Positions 8,711 to 16,758 of a stretch of 64,000 nt of DNA are shown here, in pieces (position 1 is the first letter of the stretch; every line of letters begins with the position of its first letter). A program made the position numbers and the translations under genes. Source of the stretch: Gammaproteobacteria bacterium (GTDB taxonomy: Bacteria; Pseudomonadota; Gammaproteobacteria; Thiohalomonadales; Thiohalomonadaceae). The DNA lies in contig JALOAT010000009.1 of NCBI GenBank assembly GCA_023228645.1, forward strand, positions 1 to 64,000, read 5' to 3'. A model generated the notes under the pieces. It was not told where the DNA came from and searched no databases. It saw only the letters and a list, made by a program, of their open reading frames with translations.

Positions 8711-9175
8711 TTACTCTTCGAGCAGGCTGCGCAGCATCCAGGCGGTCTTCTCGTGCACTTCCAGCCGCTGGGTGAGCAGGTCAGCGGTGGGCTGGTCGTT
8801 GGCCTCGTTCACCACCGGGAACAAGCTGCGTGCCGTGCGCGCGGTGGCTTCCTGCGCCGCCACCAGGAGACGAATCATCTCCGTCGCCTTCGGCACTCCT
8901 TCCACTTCCTTGATGGAGGCGAGCTTGACGAACTCGTTGTAGGTGCCGGGCGCCGGGAAATCCAAGGCGCGGATGCGCTCGGCGATCACGTCGAGGGCGT
9001 TCCACTGTTCCGTGTACTGTTCCATGAACATCAGGTGCAGGGTGTTGAACATGGGACCCTTCACGTTCCAATGGAAATTGTGGGTCATCAGGTAGAGGGT
9101 GTAGCTGTCGGCGAGCAGATGCGACAGGCCGGCGGCGATTTTTTCACGATCGGTCTGGTTGATGCCGATGTCCAT
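8711..9175 (-). CDS. dps: Dps family ferritin-like DNA-protection protein
   Basis: Forms a 12-mer that oxidises ferrous iron, usually with hydrogen peroxide, stores ferric mineral and limits Fenton damage. Its 154 residues are typical. The ferroxidase-site residues are visible: H32 and H35 in THNFHWNVKG, and D62-x3-E66 in ALDVIAERI. The His-Trp pair is diagnostic for the family. It sits on the same strand as feoABC but about 130 bp beyond feoC, so it may have its own promoter. Context suggests iron or oxidative-stress control; I did not identify a binding site immediately upstream. Confidence 0.93.
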   Translation of the reverse strand: MDIGINQTDREKIAAGLSHLLADSYTLYLMTHNFHWNVKGPMFNTLHLMFMEQYTEQWNALDVIAERIRALDFPAPGTYNEFVKLASIKEVEGVPKATEMIRLLVAAQEATARTARSLFPVVNEANDQPTADLLTQRLEVHEKTAWMLRSLLEE

Positions 9176-9308
9176 GGTTAGCTCCTTTTGTTCTTGTTCA
9201 GAAGGAATCGATGATCGTTCACGGCGACAAGCGGCATGCCGGGTTCTCCAGTCTGGGTCATCGCGGTGACGTAGCCTGCCTGCTGAACACCAGAGTGCCG
9301 TGCCGGAC

Positions 9309-9524
9309 TCACTGCCGCCACTCGTAAATCACCGTCGCCGCCGCGGCACACTGCCGGCAGCCACGGCACTTCTCCGCCTCGCGGCAGGTCACCCGCCCCT
9401 TGCGTTGCCACAGGTCGAGCATCCCTTCCACTGTGCTGGGTTCAGCGCCGAAGTGTTGTGCCAAGTCCTGGAGCGTCGCCTGGCGGTGCTCGATCAAATA
9501 GTGCTTGAGGTCACTCGGGGTCAT
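9309..9524 (-). CDS. feoC: FeoC-like Fe-S-type winged-helix protein
   Basis: A small (71 aa) cytosolic partner of FeoB. The N-terminal part (MTPSDLKHYLIEHRQATLQD) is a winged-helix domain. The C-terminal wing carries four cysteines, C47, C53, C56 and C59, in CREAEKCRGCRQC, the pattern of FeoC proteins proposed to hold an oxygen-sensitive Fe-S cluster. The start codon overlaps the feoB stop by four bases. It could act as a redox switch on FeoB stability or activity; that role is known from the family, not shown here. Confidence 0.88.
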   Translation of the reverse strand: MTPSDLKHYLIEHRQATLQDLAQHFGAEPSTVEGMLDLWQRKGRVTCREAEKCRGCRQCAAAATVIYEWRQ

Positions 9525-11842
9525 GGGCAGGCTCCCGTTTCACAGACCCGCCCAGGCAGGGTCGTGCGCGCGCCGATGCGGCGCATGAGGGCAAGCCCGA
9601 GCGCCAGCGCACCGATGATCGTCACGCTCCAGATCAGCGATTGTGAGGGGTGACGGCTGAAGGTGGCGAGCTGGTAGTAGAGGGTTGACGCACCATAGCC
9701 GAGTCCGGTGGACCACACGGCGATGAACGCGGCCCAGCGCCCGCCGGCCTCGCGGTACACGGCGCCGAGCACGGCGACGCACGGGAAATAGAGCAGGATG
9801 AGCAGCAGGTAGGCAAAGGCGCCCACCGGCCCGTCGAAGAGTTGCGCCATGGCGCCGAAGGTGCCGAGCGTGACCTCCTGGGCTTCAGCGGCCGCCGCGG
9901 CGTCGCTCACGTCGCCGATGTCGATGCCGAGCGGATCGAGCGCCGCCTCGGCGAGCCCGGCGAGGTTGGCCGGAATGGAGGCGAAGGCTTCGACCAGCGC
10001 GTCGCCCAGCACAAACGCCTCCGCTTCATTACCCGCCGCGGGATCGGCGCCCAACTGGCTGTAGAGCGCATCGAGGGTGCCCACCACCGCCTCCTTGGCA
10101 AGCACACCGGTGAACACACCCACCGCGGCCGGCCAGTTCTCCTCGCTGAGCCCCATGGGCGTGAACGCGGGCGCGATGGTGCGGCCCACCGCCGAGAGTA
10201 CCGAATCCTGGCTCTCCTGATGGCCGAAGCTACCATCGGTGCCGAGGCTGTTGAGGATGTTGAGCACCAGCACCATGGGCACGATGATGCGCCCGGCCTT
10301 CACCACGAAGCCCTTGAGCCGCGCCCAGGTGTGAATAAGCAGACCGCGCAGTGTCGGCCATTGATACGGCGGCAGTTCCATCACGAAGGGCGAACCCTCA
10401 CCGGGCAGCAGCGTGCGCCGCAGGGCAAAGGCGGTAAGGATCGCCACCGCGATGCCGAGGAGGTAAAGCGCGAAGACCATGTTCTGTCCGCCGACCGGGA
10501 AGAACGCCGCCGCGAACAGCGCATACACCGGCAATCGTGCACCGCAGGACATGAACGGCGTCATGGCCATGGTGACCAGCCGGTCACGGGGATGTTCGAG
10601 GGTGCGGGTCGCCATCACGGCCGGCACGTTGCAGCCGAAACCCACGATGAGTGGCACGAACGACTTGCCAGGCAACCCCAGCGCGCGCATCAGGCGATCC
10701 ATGACGAAGGCCGCGCGTGCCATGTAACCCGAGTCTTCGAGGAAGGAAAGGAACAGGAACAGAAAACCGATCACTGGAATGAAGGTGGCGACCGTCTGCA
10801 CGCCGCCGCCCGCGCCGTCCGCGAGCAATACCCGCAGCCAGTCTGGCGTGCCGAGCGCCGACAGCAGCGTGCCGAAACCATCCACCAGCAGGGCGCCCGC
10901 CAGCAGGTCGAAGAAGTCGATGAAAACGCCGCCGAGATTGATGGTGAAGAGGAACATCAGGTAGATGACGAAGAGGAAGATCGGCAGGCCGAGCACGCGA
11001 TTGAGCACCGCCCGATCCAGCCGGCGGCTGAAGTGTTCGCGCAGCACACCCGCGCGCTGCCACACGGCGCCGGCCACCTCGCCGATGAATCGATAACGTG
11101 CGTCGGCTGCCAGCACGTCCAGTTCCTCGCCGGCGGCCGCCTCGGCGCGCTCGCGCAGGGAGCGGGCCAGTTCGATGGTGCCTGCATCCACACCGCGCAG
11201 CGCTGCTTCATCGCCTTCGAGCAGCTTGAGCGCCATCCAGCGTGGTGTGAGTACCTCGTTTTGCGGCGTGAAGCGGCCGGTCAACTGCGCCACCGCTTGC
11301 TCAACCACATCCTGATACCGCACCTGCACCTGCGATGCAGCGACGGGCCCCTCGGCAATACGCCGTTTCAGCTCCGTCACCCCCCGGCCCATAGCCGCCG
11401 ACATGGCCACCACCGGACAACCGAGACGCTGTGACAGCGCATCCTCATCCACGGTGACACCCTTGGCCGCCGCCGCATCCACCATATTGAGCGCCACTAT
11501 CATGGGCCGACCCAGTTCCAGCAACTGGGTGGTGAGATAGAGATTGCGCTCCAGGTTGGCGGCATCGACGATGTTGACGATGAGATCGGGCGTTGCCGAT
11601 AGCGCGAAGTCGTGGGCGACCTTCTGATCGAGCGAGGTCGCACCGGGGATCGCGTCGAGTGCGTAAACACCCGGTAAATCCACCACTTCCACGCTCTGCT
11701 CGCCGAAGCGGTAGTGGCCGCTCTTGCGCTCCACGGTAACCCCGGGCCAATTGCCCACGGTCTGACGGGCACCGGTGAGGGCGTTGAACAGGGTGGTCTT
11801 GCCGCAGTTGGGGTTGCCCACCAGGGCAATGGTCAGCTTCAC
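9521..11842 (-). CDS. feoB: ferrous iron transporter FeoB
   Basis: Inner-membrane Fe(II) uptake protein of 773 residues. The N-terminal G-protein domain shows G1 GNPNCGKTTLFNAL, the G2 region VGNWPGVTVE, G3 DLPGVYALD and G4 NMVD. After the GDI-like helical segment (about 170-270) come two Gate-type membrane halves with many transmembrane helices, including FVPLIVGFGCNVPAVMATRT with its conserved Cys. The C-terminal extension is short. It is translated between feoA (four-base overlap) and feoC (four-base overlap), so one operon. A Fur-like site lies upstream of feoA. Confidence 0.97.
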   Translation of the reverse strand: MKLTIALVGNPNCGKTTLFNALTGARQTVGNWPGVTVERKSGHYRFGEQSVEVVDLPGVYALDAIPGATSLDQKVAHDFALSATPDLIVNIVDAANLERNLYLTTQLLELGRPMIVALNMVDAAAAKGVTVDEDALSQRLGCPVVAMSAAMGRGVTELKRRIAEGPVAASQVQVRYQDVVEQAVAQLTGRFTPQNEVLTPRWMALKLLEGDEAALRGVDAGTIELARSLRERAEAAAGEELDVLAADARYRFIGEVAGAVWQRAGVLREHFSRRLDRAVLNRVLGLPIFLFVIYLMFLFTINLGGVFIDFFDLLAGALLVDGFGTLLSALGTPDWLRVLLADGAGGGVQTVATFIPVIGFLFLFLSFLEDSGYMARAAFVMDRLMRALGLPGKSFVPLIVGFGCNVPAVMATRTLEHPRDRLVTMAMTPFMSCGARLPVYALFAAAFFPVGGQNMVFALYLLGIAVAILTAFALRRTLLPGEGSPFVMELPPYQWPTLRGLLIHTWARLKGFVVKAGRIIVPMVLVLNILNSLGTDGSFGHQESQDSVLSAVGRTIAPAFTPMGLSEENWPAAVGVFTGVLAKEAVVGTLDALYSQLGADPAAGNEAEAFVLGDALVEAFASIPANLAGLAEAALDPLGIDIGDVSDAAAAAEAQEVTLGTFGAMAQLFDGPVGAFAYLLLILLYFPCVAVLGAVYREAGGRWAAFIAVWSTGLGYGASTLYYQLATFSRHPSQSLIWSVTIIGALALGLALMRRIGARTTLPGRVCETGACP

Positions 11843-12093
11843 GCGCCTTCCCCTTCGCCCGCGAACGGCGCGATATGCAGCACCGCCGCCTCGTCTTTTC
11901 GCAAGGAGAGGCTGTAGCCGCGCACTTCGATCTCCATGGGGTCGCCGAGCGGGGCCACACGCGTCACGGCAAGCGGCGTACCCGGGGTAAGCCCCATGGT
12001 GAGCAAACGATGTCGGTAACCGGGCTCCCCCTTGGCAAAACCGGTCACGCGGGCGCGCTCGCCCACCTTCAGCTGCTTGAGTGTGATGTGCAT
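11839..12093 (-). CDS. feoA: ferrous iron transport protein A
   Basis: A small cytosolic SH3-like protein (84 aa) that supports FeoB. The sequence MHITLKQLKVGERARVTGFA and the core RHRLLTMGLTPGTPLAVTRV are typical. I placed the start at the ATG at 12093. A longer frame to 12237 would read through the promoter and Fur-like site and adds low-complexity sequence. The end overlaps the feoB start by four bases. Confidence 0.93.
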   Translation of the reverse strand: MHITLKQLKVGERARVTGFAKGEPGYRHRLLTMGLTPGTPLAVTRVAPLGDPMEIEVRGYSLSLRKDEAAVLHIAPFAGEGEGA

Positions 12094-12191
12094 GCGATCA
12101 TTCCACGCCTGAAAGGCTGACGTTGATTGGCTGGCTCCGTCCTCAGTACCCACCGCAGGCGGGGGTGCATCGGGAAGTGTTCGCCCATTAT

Positions 12192-12210
12192 ATTGCGAAC
12201 GATTCGCATT
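12192..12210 (-). promoter_or_regulatory. putative Fur box upstream of feoA
   Basis: On the feo strand this reads AATGCGAATCGTTCGCAAT, an imperfect palindrome close to the Fur-type 19-mer AATGAGAATCATTCTCATT. It lies about 100 bases upstream of the feoA ATG. Fur control of feo is well established in gammaproteobacteria. Its assignment here rests on sequence resemblance. Confidence 0.6.
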
Positions 12211-12280
12211 TGTACATTTATGCCCCAAGCGCGTCAAGGACGGTCATGGTGGAAAACGTGTTAACGTGCCGACCGTGACC

Positions 12281-13138
12281 ATGAGCCCGCACACAGAACT
12301 CTCCATCGCCTCGGTGCTCGCCCGCGCCCGCCCTCGGCTGGATCCAGAGGCGGGTGGCGAGGCCGAGATCCTGCTTGCCCACGTGCTCGGCAAGACCCGC
12401 ACCTGGCTGCACACCTGGCCTGAGCGAGTGCTCACAGCGGAGGAACAGGCCGCGTTCGAGGGACTACTGCAGCGACGCCTGGTCGGTGAGCCCATCGCCT
12501 ACCTGGTCGGCACGCGCGCCTTCTGGTCCCTGGATCTGACCGTGACCGGCGACACTCTCATCCCCCGCCCCGAGACCGAACTGCTGGTGGAACAGGCCCT
12601 GGCGTTCATTCCCGCCGAGGCGGAGTGGGCGCTTGCCGACCTTGGCACCGGCAGCGGCGCCATCGCCCTGGCCCTGGCCCGTGAGCGCCCCCGCTGCCGC
12701 ATCACGGCGACCGACCGCAGCAGCAGCGCACTCGCTGTGGCCCGCGGCAATGCCGCCCGGCTGGGCCTGGGCAACCTGGAATTCCGCGAGGGCGCCTGGT
12801 ACGAGCCGTTGGCTGACGAACGTTTCCAGATGATCGTCTCCAATCCGCCCTACATCGCCGTCGGAGACCGGCATCTCGCGGAGGGCGACCTGCGTTTCGA
12901 GCCACGCTCTGCGCTGGCCTCAGGGCCCGAGGGCCTCGACGACCTGCGCCTCATCACCGCCGGTGCCCGCACGCACCTGCACGCCGGTGGCTGGCTGTTA
13001 CTGGAACACGGCTACGATCAGGGGGCGGCGGTCCGCGCCCTGCTGGACGACAACGGCCTAGTGGACGTGCGCAGCGTGCGCGACACCCTCGGGCATGAAC
13101 GTGCCACCCTGGGCCGGGCGCCGGGGGTTGACCTGTGA
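12281..13138 (+). CDS. prmC: peptide chain release factor N5-glutamine methyltransferase
   Basis: Methylates the glutamine of the GGQ motif in RF1 and RF2. With the ATG at 12281 the protein is 285 residues; an upstream GTG at 12266 adds five. An N-terminal helical substrate-binding domain (to about residue 85) precedes the Rossmann SAM domain, with LADLGTGSGAIALALARERP and the catalytic NPPY motif in IVSNPPYIAV. It would normally follow prfA directly; here feoABC and dps intervene on the opposite strand. Its promoter region overlaps that of feoA in a divergent spacer. Confidence 0.95.
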   Translation: MSPHTELSIASVLARARPRLDPEAGGEAEILLAHVLGKTRTWLHTWPERVLTAEEQAAFEGLLQRRLVGEPIAYLVGTRAFWSLDLTVTGDTLIPRPETELLVEQALAFIPAEAEWALADLGTGSGAIALALARERPRCRITATDRSSSALAVARGNAARLGLGNLEFREGAWYEPLADERFQMIVSNPPYIAVGDRHLAEGDLRFEPRSALASGPEGLDDLRLITAGARTHLHAGGWLLLEHGYDQGAAVRALLDDNGLVDVRSVRDTLGHERATLGRAPGVDL

Positions 13139-13162
13139 TTCCGCCTAGCTAGGATCCACTCC

Positions 13163-13564
13163 ATGACCGAGCCGCAGCCCTTGCCCAAGAACCGCGACAT
13201 CCGCTTCTGCCGCCTGCATGCGGATCCGTCCCAGGCGCATTCCGCGGTGCCGCTGGTGGGCGGCCTGCAGGGGGTGCAGGACGCCAGCGCGCTCACCGGC
13301 CACCAACTCCAGGTAGGCTACGACCTCACGACCATCACCCTGCAGCAGATCGAGAGCACCTTGCAGGCCGAGGGCTACCACCTGGACAACAGCCTGCTTT
13401 GCAAGCTCAAACGCGCGCTCTACTACTACACGGAAGAAAACGAACGCACCAATCGCGGCCTGCAAGGCCCGGAAGCCAACACCCAGGTCTACGTGAACCG
13501 CTACCAGCGCCTACCCCACGGCTGCCGCGACGAGCGACCCGAGCACTGGCGCAATTATCTTTGA
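13163..13564 (+). CDS. conserved hypothetical protein with HMA-like segment
   Basis: A 133-residue soluble protein I cannot name. It has an N-terminal segment (NRDIRFCRLHADPSQAHSAV) and a middle part (LQVGYDLTTITLQQIESTLQ, then AEGYHLDNSLLCKLKRALYY) whose beta-alpha-beta pattern resembles heavy-metal-associated ferredoxin-like folds, but without the CxxC metal motif. The C-terminal part is rich in Tyr, Arg and Asn. No signal peptide or membrane segment is visible. It starts 24 bases after prmC with AGGA upstream, so it may be cotranscribed with prmC. A repeat element follows it. Confidence 0.7.
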   Translation: MTEPQPLPKNRDIRFCRLHADPSQAHSAVPLVGGLQGVQDASALTGHQLQVGYDLTTITLQQIESTLQAEGYHLDNSLLCKLKRALYYYTEENERTNRGLQGPEANTQVYVNRYQRLPHGCRDERPEHWRNYL

Positions 13565-13589
13565 TCGCGAACGCCTGAACAGAAAACCC

Positions 13590-13671
13590 AACGCAGAGAA
13601 CGCGGAGGCGCGGAGGACGCGGAGATCAGAGAATGGATTCTTCTCCGCGTCCTCCGCGCACTCCGCGTCTA
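13590..13671. repeat. inverted-repeat element, GCGGAGG flavour
   Basis: The left arm contains ACGCGGAGGCGCGGAGGACG (about 13590-13626). The right arm contains CTCCGCGTCCTCCGCGCACT (13640-13671). The arms are near-complementary and separated by about 14 bases, so the element can form a long hairpin. It fills the gap between the hypothetical gene and the E1-like gene. The same units recur at 16561-16751, 32040-32360 and 45656-45697. Confidence 0.85.
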
Positions 13672-13688
13672 ATCCCCCGAGTCACGCA

Positions 13689-14441
13689 GTGAACGACCAA
13701 CAACACGAACGTTACAGCCGGCAGATGCTGCTGCCGTGGCTTGGCCTGGCCGGCCAGCAGCGGCTCATGGGATCGCGGGTGCTGGTGCTGGGTCTTGGCG
13801 GCCTAGGCTCGCCGGTGACGCAGTACCTCGCCGCCGCCGGTGTGGGCACGCTCGCACTGTGTGACTACGACAACGTGGAGCTTTCCAACCTCCAGCGCCA
13901 GGTGCTGCATCGCAGCACCGATGTCGGCCGGCCCAAGGCGGAATCCGCGGCCGATGCCGTGCGCGCCATCAATCCCGACGTGAAGGCCATTGTTCTGAAC
14001 CAGTTTCTGCAAGGCGACAGCCTACGCGAACAGGTGGAACTGGCCGACGTGGTCGTCGATGCCTGCGACAACTTCGAGAGCCGCTACGCCGTGAACGAGG
14101 CCTGCGTGCGCGCCCGCAAGCCCCTGGTATCGGGCGCGGCGATCCGCATGGAAGGCCAGGTAAGCGTGTTCCGCAATGACCGCGCCGATGCACCCTGTTA
14201 CCGCTGCCTGTACCGCGACGACAGTGGCACGGGCGAGGACACCTGCAGCCTGGTGGGCGTGCTCGGCCCGCTGGTGGGCATGATCGGCAGCATCCAAGCG
14301 GCTGAGACACTCAAGCTGTTAGCCGGCGCTGAACAAGGGCTGGCCGGGCGCCTGCTGGTGGTGGATGCGCTGACCATGGACGTGCGCAGCCTTCGTCTGC
14401 GCAAAGACCCTGACTGCCCCGCGTGTGGAGGCCGGCGGTGA
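13689..14441 (+). CDS. moeB: ThiF/MoeB family E1-like adenylyltransferase
   Basis: Adenylates the C-terminal glycine of a ubiquitin-like sulfur carrier (MoaD, ThiS or CysO type). Its 250 residues are typical of MoeB. The ATP loop is LVLGLGGLGSPVTQYLAAAG, the Asp/Arg adenylation region DYDNVELSNLQRQVLHR, and the zinc cysteines are two CxxC pairs (CYRC and CPAC). A Cys in EDTCSLVGVLGP sits at the usual mobile-loop position. It starts with GTG and overlaps the next gene, a JAMM peptidase, by four bases. No sulfur-carrier gene is visible nearby, so MoeB versus ThiF cannot be settled from the sequence. Confidence 0.85.
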   Translation: MNDQQHERYSRQMLLPWLGLAGQQRLMGSRVLVLGLGGLGSPVTQYLAAAGVGTLALCDYDNVELSNLQRQVLHRSTDVGRPKAESAADAVRAINPDVKAIVLNQFLQGDSLREQVELADVVVDACDNFESRYAVNEACVRARKPLVSGAAIRMEGQVSVFRNDRADAPCYRCLYRDDSGTGEDTCSLVGVLGPLVGMIGSIQAAETLKLLAGAEQGLAGRLLVVDALTMDVRSLRLRKDPDCPACGGRR

Positions 14442-14845
14442 GCGAAGTCGCCCTGCCCCGCGGCGTCGTCAATCGCCTGCTCGCCCAAGCGCAGCAGTCG
14501 CCGGAAGCCGAGGTGTGCGGACTCATCGGCGCCCGTGACGGCGTTCCCGTGCACGTCTACCCGGTGGCGAACGCCGCGGCCGATCCCGCGCGCGTGTTCG
14601 TCATGGCGCCGGACGCACAGATCGACGCCATGCGCCGGATGCGCGAGTGCGGCGAAACCCTGTTCGCCATCTATCATTCCCATCCCCACGCCCCTGCCGC
14701 GCCCTCGGCGCGCGACCTGGCCGAGGCCGCCTATCCCGACGCCCTCTACCTCATCATTTCGCTGGACACCCGAGGTGTATTGGACATGCGCGGCTTCCGG
14801 CTGCATGGATCACAGGTGGAAACGGTCGCACTGAGCCTGGTCTGA
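14438..14845 (+). CDS. M67 (JAMM/MPN+) family metallopeptidase
   Basis: A zinc peptidase of 135 residues. The JAMM residues are present: E25 in EAEVCGLIG, and H80, H82, S90 and D93 in HSHPHAPAAPSARD. I chose the GTG at 14438 (MSEVALPRG) because GGAGG lies six bases upstream; it overlaps the moeB stop in a GTGA junction. In bacteria, stand-alone JAMM proteins beside E1-like enzymes (Mec+ type) process ubiquitin-like sulfur carriers by removing C-terminal residues or a bound amino acid. The tight coupling to the E1-like gene supports such a role, but the carrier is not seen here. Confidence 0.85.
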   Translation: MSEVALPRGVVNRLLAQAQQSPEAEVCGLIGARDGVPVHVYPVANAAADPARVFVMAPDAQIDAMRRMRECGETLFAIYHSHPHAPAAPSARDLAEAAYPDALYLIISLDTRGVLDMRGFRLHGSQVETVALSLV

Positions 14846-14846
14846 C

Positions 14847-15329
14847 TTAGCGCCGCGACTCCGCCGGCGCGATGCGCAGCTGAAAAAAGATCAGCGGCAC
14901 CGTGGGACCGATGTCTGGCGCGTACAGTACATTCATACCGATTGCGCCCACGCCGATGGTCACCACCGGCAACAGGGCTGGAAACGGATCGCCATCACGA
15001 TAATCGTGACGGGTCATCATCATCGCCGCGAAACCGCCATCCAGGTAGATCGCCCGATCGATCAACCGCAGGCGATAGCCGCCGCCGACGGCATACGAGG
15101 GATCCTCGTTGCTGTCGCGAAAGCCATTTGCAAACAGGAACGGCCGTAAGCGGCCGCTGGGCGTGAAGCCATATTCAATACCCAGGCCGTAGTTGTCTTC
15201 GTTGTCCGATCCCTTCTTTGTCTCCTCCAGGTGCATGGCGTGGCCATTCACCAACACCGCCCATTGCCCCGCTTGCACGCCAGCACACAACACGACCCCC
15301 AACGCAGCTCCCAGGAAAGCGCGTTCCAT
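14847..15329 (-). CDS. small predicted outer-membrane beta-barrel protein
   Basis: About 160 residues. A signal peptide (MERAFLGAALGVVLCAGVQA) is followed by alternating aromatic and polar strands such as YGLGIEYGF and YAVGGGYRLRL, ending FFQLRIAP, as in small 8-strand barrels. It resembles PagP/PagL-sized barrels in size and style, but I see no catalytic signature that would allow naming an activity. The ATG at 15329 has a strong GGGAGGGG upstream; the longer frame to 15389 is less likely. It ends convergently with the JAMM gene, one base apart. Confidence 0.65.
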   Translation of the reverse strand: MERAFLGAALGVVLCAGVQAGQWAVLVNGHAMHLEETKKGSDNEDNYGLGIEYGFTPSGRLRPFLFANGFRDSNEDPSYAVGGGYRLRLIDRAIYLDGGFAAMMMTRHDYRDGDPFPALLPVVTIGVGAIGMNVLYAPDIGPTVPLIFFQLRIAPAESRR

Positions 15330-15683
15330 CGCCCCTCCCATCGGTGCCCTTACAGGCAGAGTGATAGAACAGGCGGACCGCGACCACAACGAACCGTGCG
15401 AGTGCCGCCGGAGAAATCAACGAGGAAGTGAGGTGATGCCAGTGAGAATGGCGAGAGGCGTGGTCAAGAGACCCGATCTTTGGCGCGGTAAATGAGGGCA
15501 CACGCCGACGTGCAGAAGCACAGAGAGATGGAAAAATGCGTCCGCGATTACGGCGGGTGCATTCGCCGACGCAGCCACCAAGAACCATTCCCCTAATCGC
15601 GGGCCGTAGGAGCCCACTCCGTGGGCGAATTGTCTTTCGAACCGCAGGCAGTCATTGGAACGGTGAGTCCGTTCTCAAAGCAC
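15330..15683. other. intergenic stretch with a Pseudomonas-like REP sequence
   Basis: No convincing gene lies between the outer-membrane protein and the end of hslO. At 15606-15630 the sequence GTAGGAGCCCACTCCGTGGG continues to CGAAT. It forms a short hairpin (GCCCACTCCGTGGGC) and has the same form as the GTAGGAGC...GCGA REP sequences of Pseudomonas and relatives. The rest contains only short opposing frames without coding character. Confidence 0.5.
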
Positions 15684-16550
15684 TCAGTGCCGCGTCGGCC
15701 CTGCGTGGGGCTGGGTGCCGTCCAGAAAGACCTGCGCGGCATCGACGGCATCGAACACGTAGTGTTGATTGCAGAAGTTGCAGTCGACGGCGACCTCGCC
15801 TTCTTCCTGCAAGAGGGCCTCGACTTCGTCCCGACCAAACTGGCGCAGCATCTGCTCCACCCGTTCGCGTGTGCAGGAACAGCGGAAGCTCACTGGCTCG
15901 GCCTCGAACACCCGCAGGTCTTCCTCGTGAAACAGGCGGTGCATCACCTCACGCGGCGTCAATTCGAGCAGCTCCGTCGGCGTGACCGTCGCGCTCAGGG
16001 TCGTGACGCGTGTCCACGCGTCCGCGTCGGGAGCAAGGCCGGGAAGTTTCTGCACCAGCAGGCCCGCCGCGCGGTCTTGCCCGGCCGCCAGCCACAGGCG
16101 CGTAGCGAGCTGCTCCGAACGCTCTAGGTAGGTATCGAGCGCCTCGGCGATGTTGGCGCCTTCCAGCGGGACGATGCCCTGGTAGCGCTCCATGCCCTCA
16201 CCCGGATCGACCGTAATGACCAGCCGGCCGTCGCCGAACCGCGCATGCAGATCCCCCGCCGGCACGTCCTGGTTCCAGTGGGCGATACCGCGCAAAGTGC
16301 GCGCGGAAGTGCACTCCACCACCAGCAATGATATGGGCCCCGAACCCTGCACCTGAAGCGTAATGCTGCCCCTGAGCTTGAGCGTGGCCGCCAGCAGCGC
16401 CGCCGCCGCCATGGACTCGCCCAGCACCTCACGCACGGTGGGCGGATAGTCGTGACGCTCGAGCACAGCCCGCCACGTGGCATCGAGCTGCACCAGCTCG
16501 CCGCGCACACTGGCGTTCTCGAATAGGAATCGTTGTAGGGTATCTGCCAT
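15684..16550 (-). CDS. hslO: redox-regulated chaperone Hsp33
   Basis: A holdase activated by oxidative unfolding. With the ATG at 16550 (MADTLQRFLFENASVRGEL) the protein has 288 residues. The C-terminal zinc redox switch is intact: CxC in FRCSCTRERV and CxxC in CNFCNQHYVF. The track of residues GNLHARFGDG-like in the middle and LVITVDPGEGMERYQGIVPL is typical of the N-terminal domain. A longer frame to 16583 would start inside the adjoining repeat element and was not used. It is a single gene bounded by repeats. Confidence 0.95.
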   Translation of the reverse strand: MADTLQRFLFENASVRGELVQLDATWRAVLERHDYPPTVREVLGESMAAAALLAATLKLRGSITLQVQGSGPISLLVVECTSARTLRGIAHWNQDVPAGDLHARFGDGRLVITVDPGEGMERYQGIVPLEGANIAEALDTYLERSEQLATRLWLAAGQDRAAGLLVQKLPGLAPDADAWTRVTTLSATVTPTELLELTPREVMHRLFHEEDLRVFEAEPVSFRCSCTRERVEQMLRQFGRDEVEALLQEEGEVAVDCNFCNQHYVFDAVDAAQVFLDGTQPHAGPTRH

Positions 16551-16560
16551 TGATAGGACT

Positions 16561-16751
16561 AAACGCGGAGGGCGCGGAGGCACGGAGTACGCGGAGAAAC
16601 AAGCAGTGAGACAATCCGCTCACGACACGGTTCCTCATCCGCTTTCCGTTCCGTTGCAGAGAAAGAGAAAGATCGCTCTGCCCGGTCAATCTGCCGGAAC
16701 GATCATCTATTTCTCTCCGCGTCCTCCGTGCCTCCGCGCCCTCCGCGTTTT
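16561..16751. repeat. 191-bp element with long terminal inverted repeats, GCGGAGG flavour
   Basis: The left arm (16561-16599) begins AAACGCGGAGGGCGCGGAGG. The right arm (16710-16751) ends CTCCGCGCCCTCCGCGTTTT. They are reverse complements over nearly 40 bases with only a few differences, flanking about 110 bases of unrelated sequence. It fills the whole gap between the hslO start and the gatB stop. It looks like a small non-autonomous element with no coding capacity. Confidence 0.9.
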
Positions 16752-16758
16752 GCTTTTC

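Noticed and set aside
9178..9411. Possible small gene between dps and feoC
   Set aside because: It overlaps feoC in another frame, has no family features, and feoC's Cys motif is convincing.
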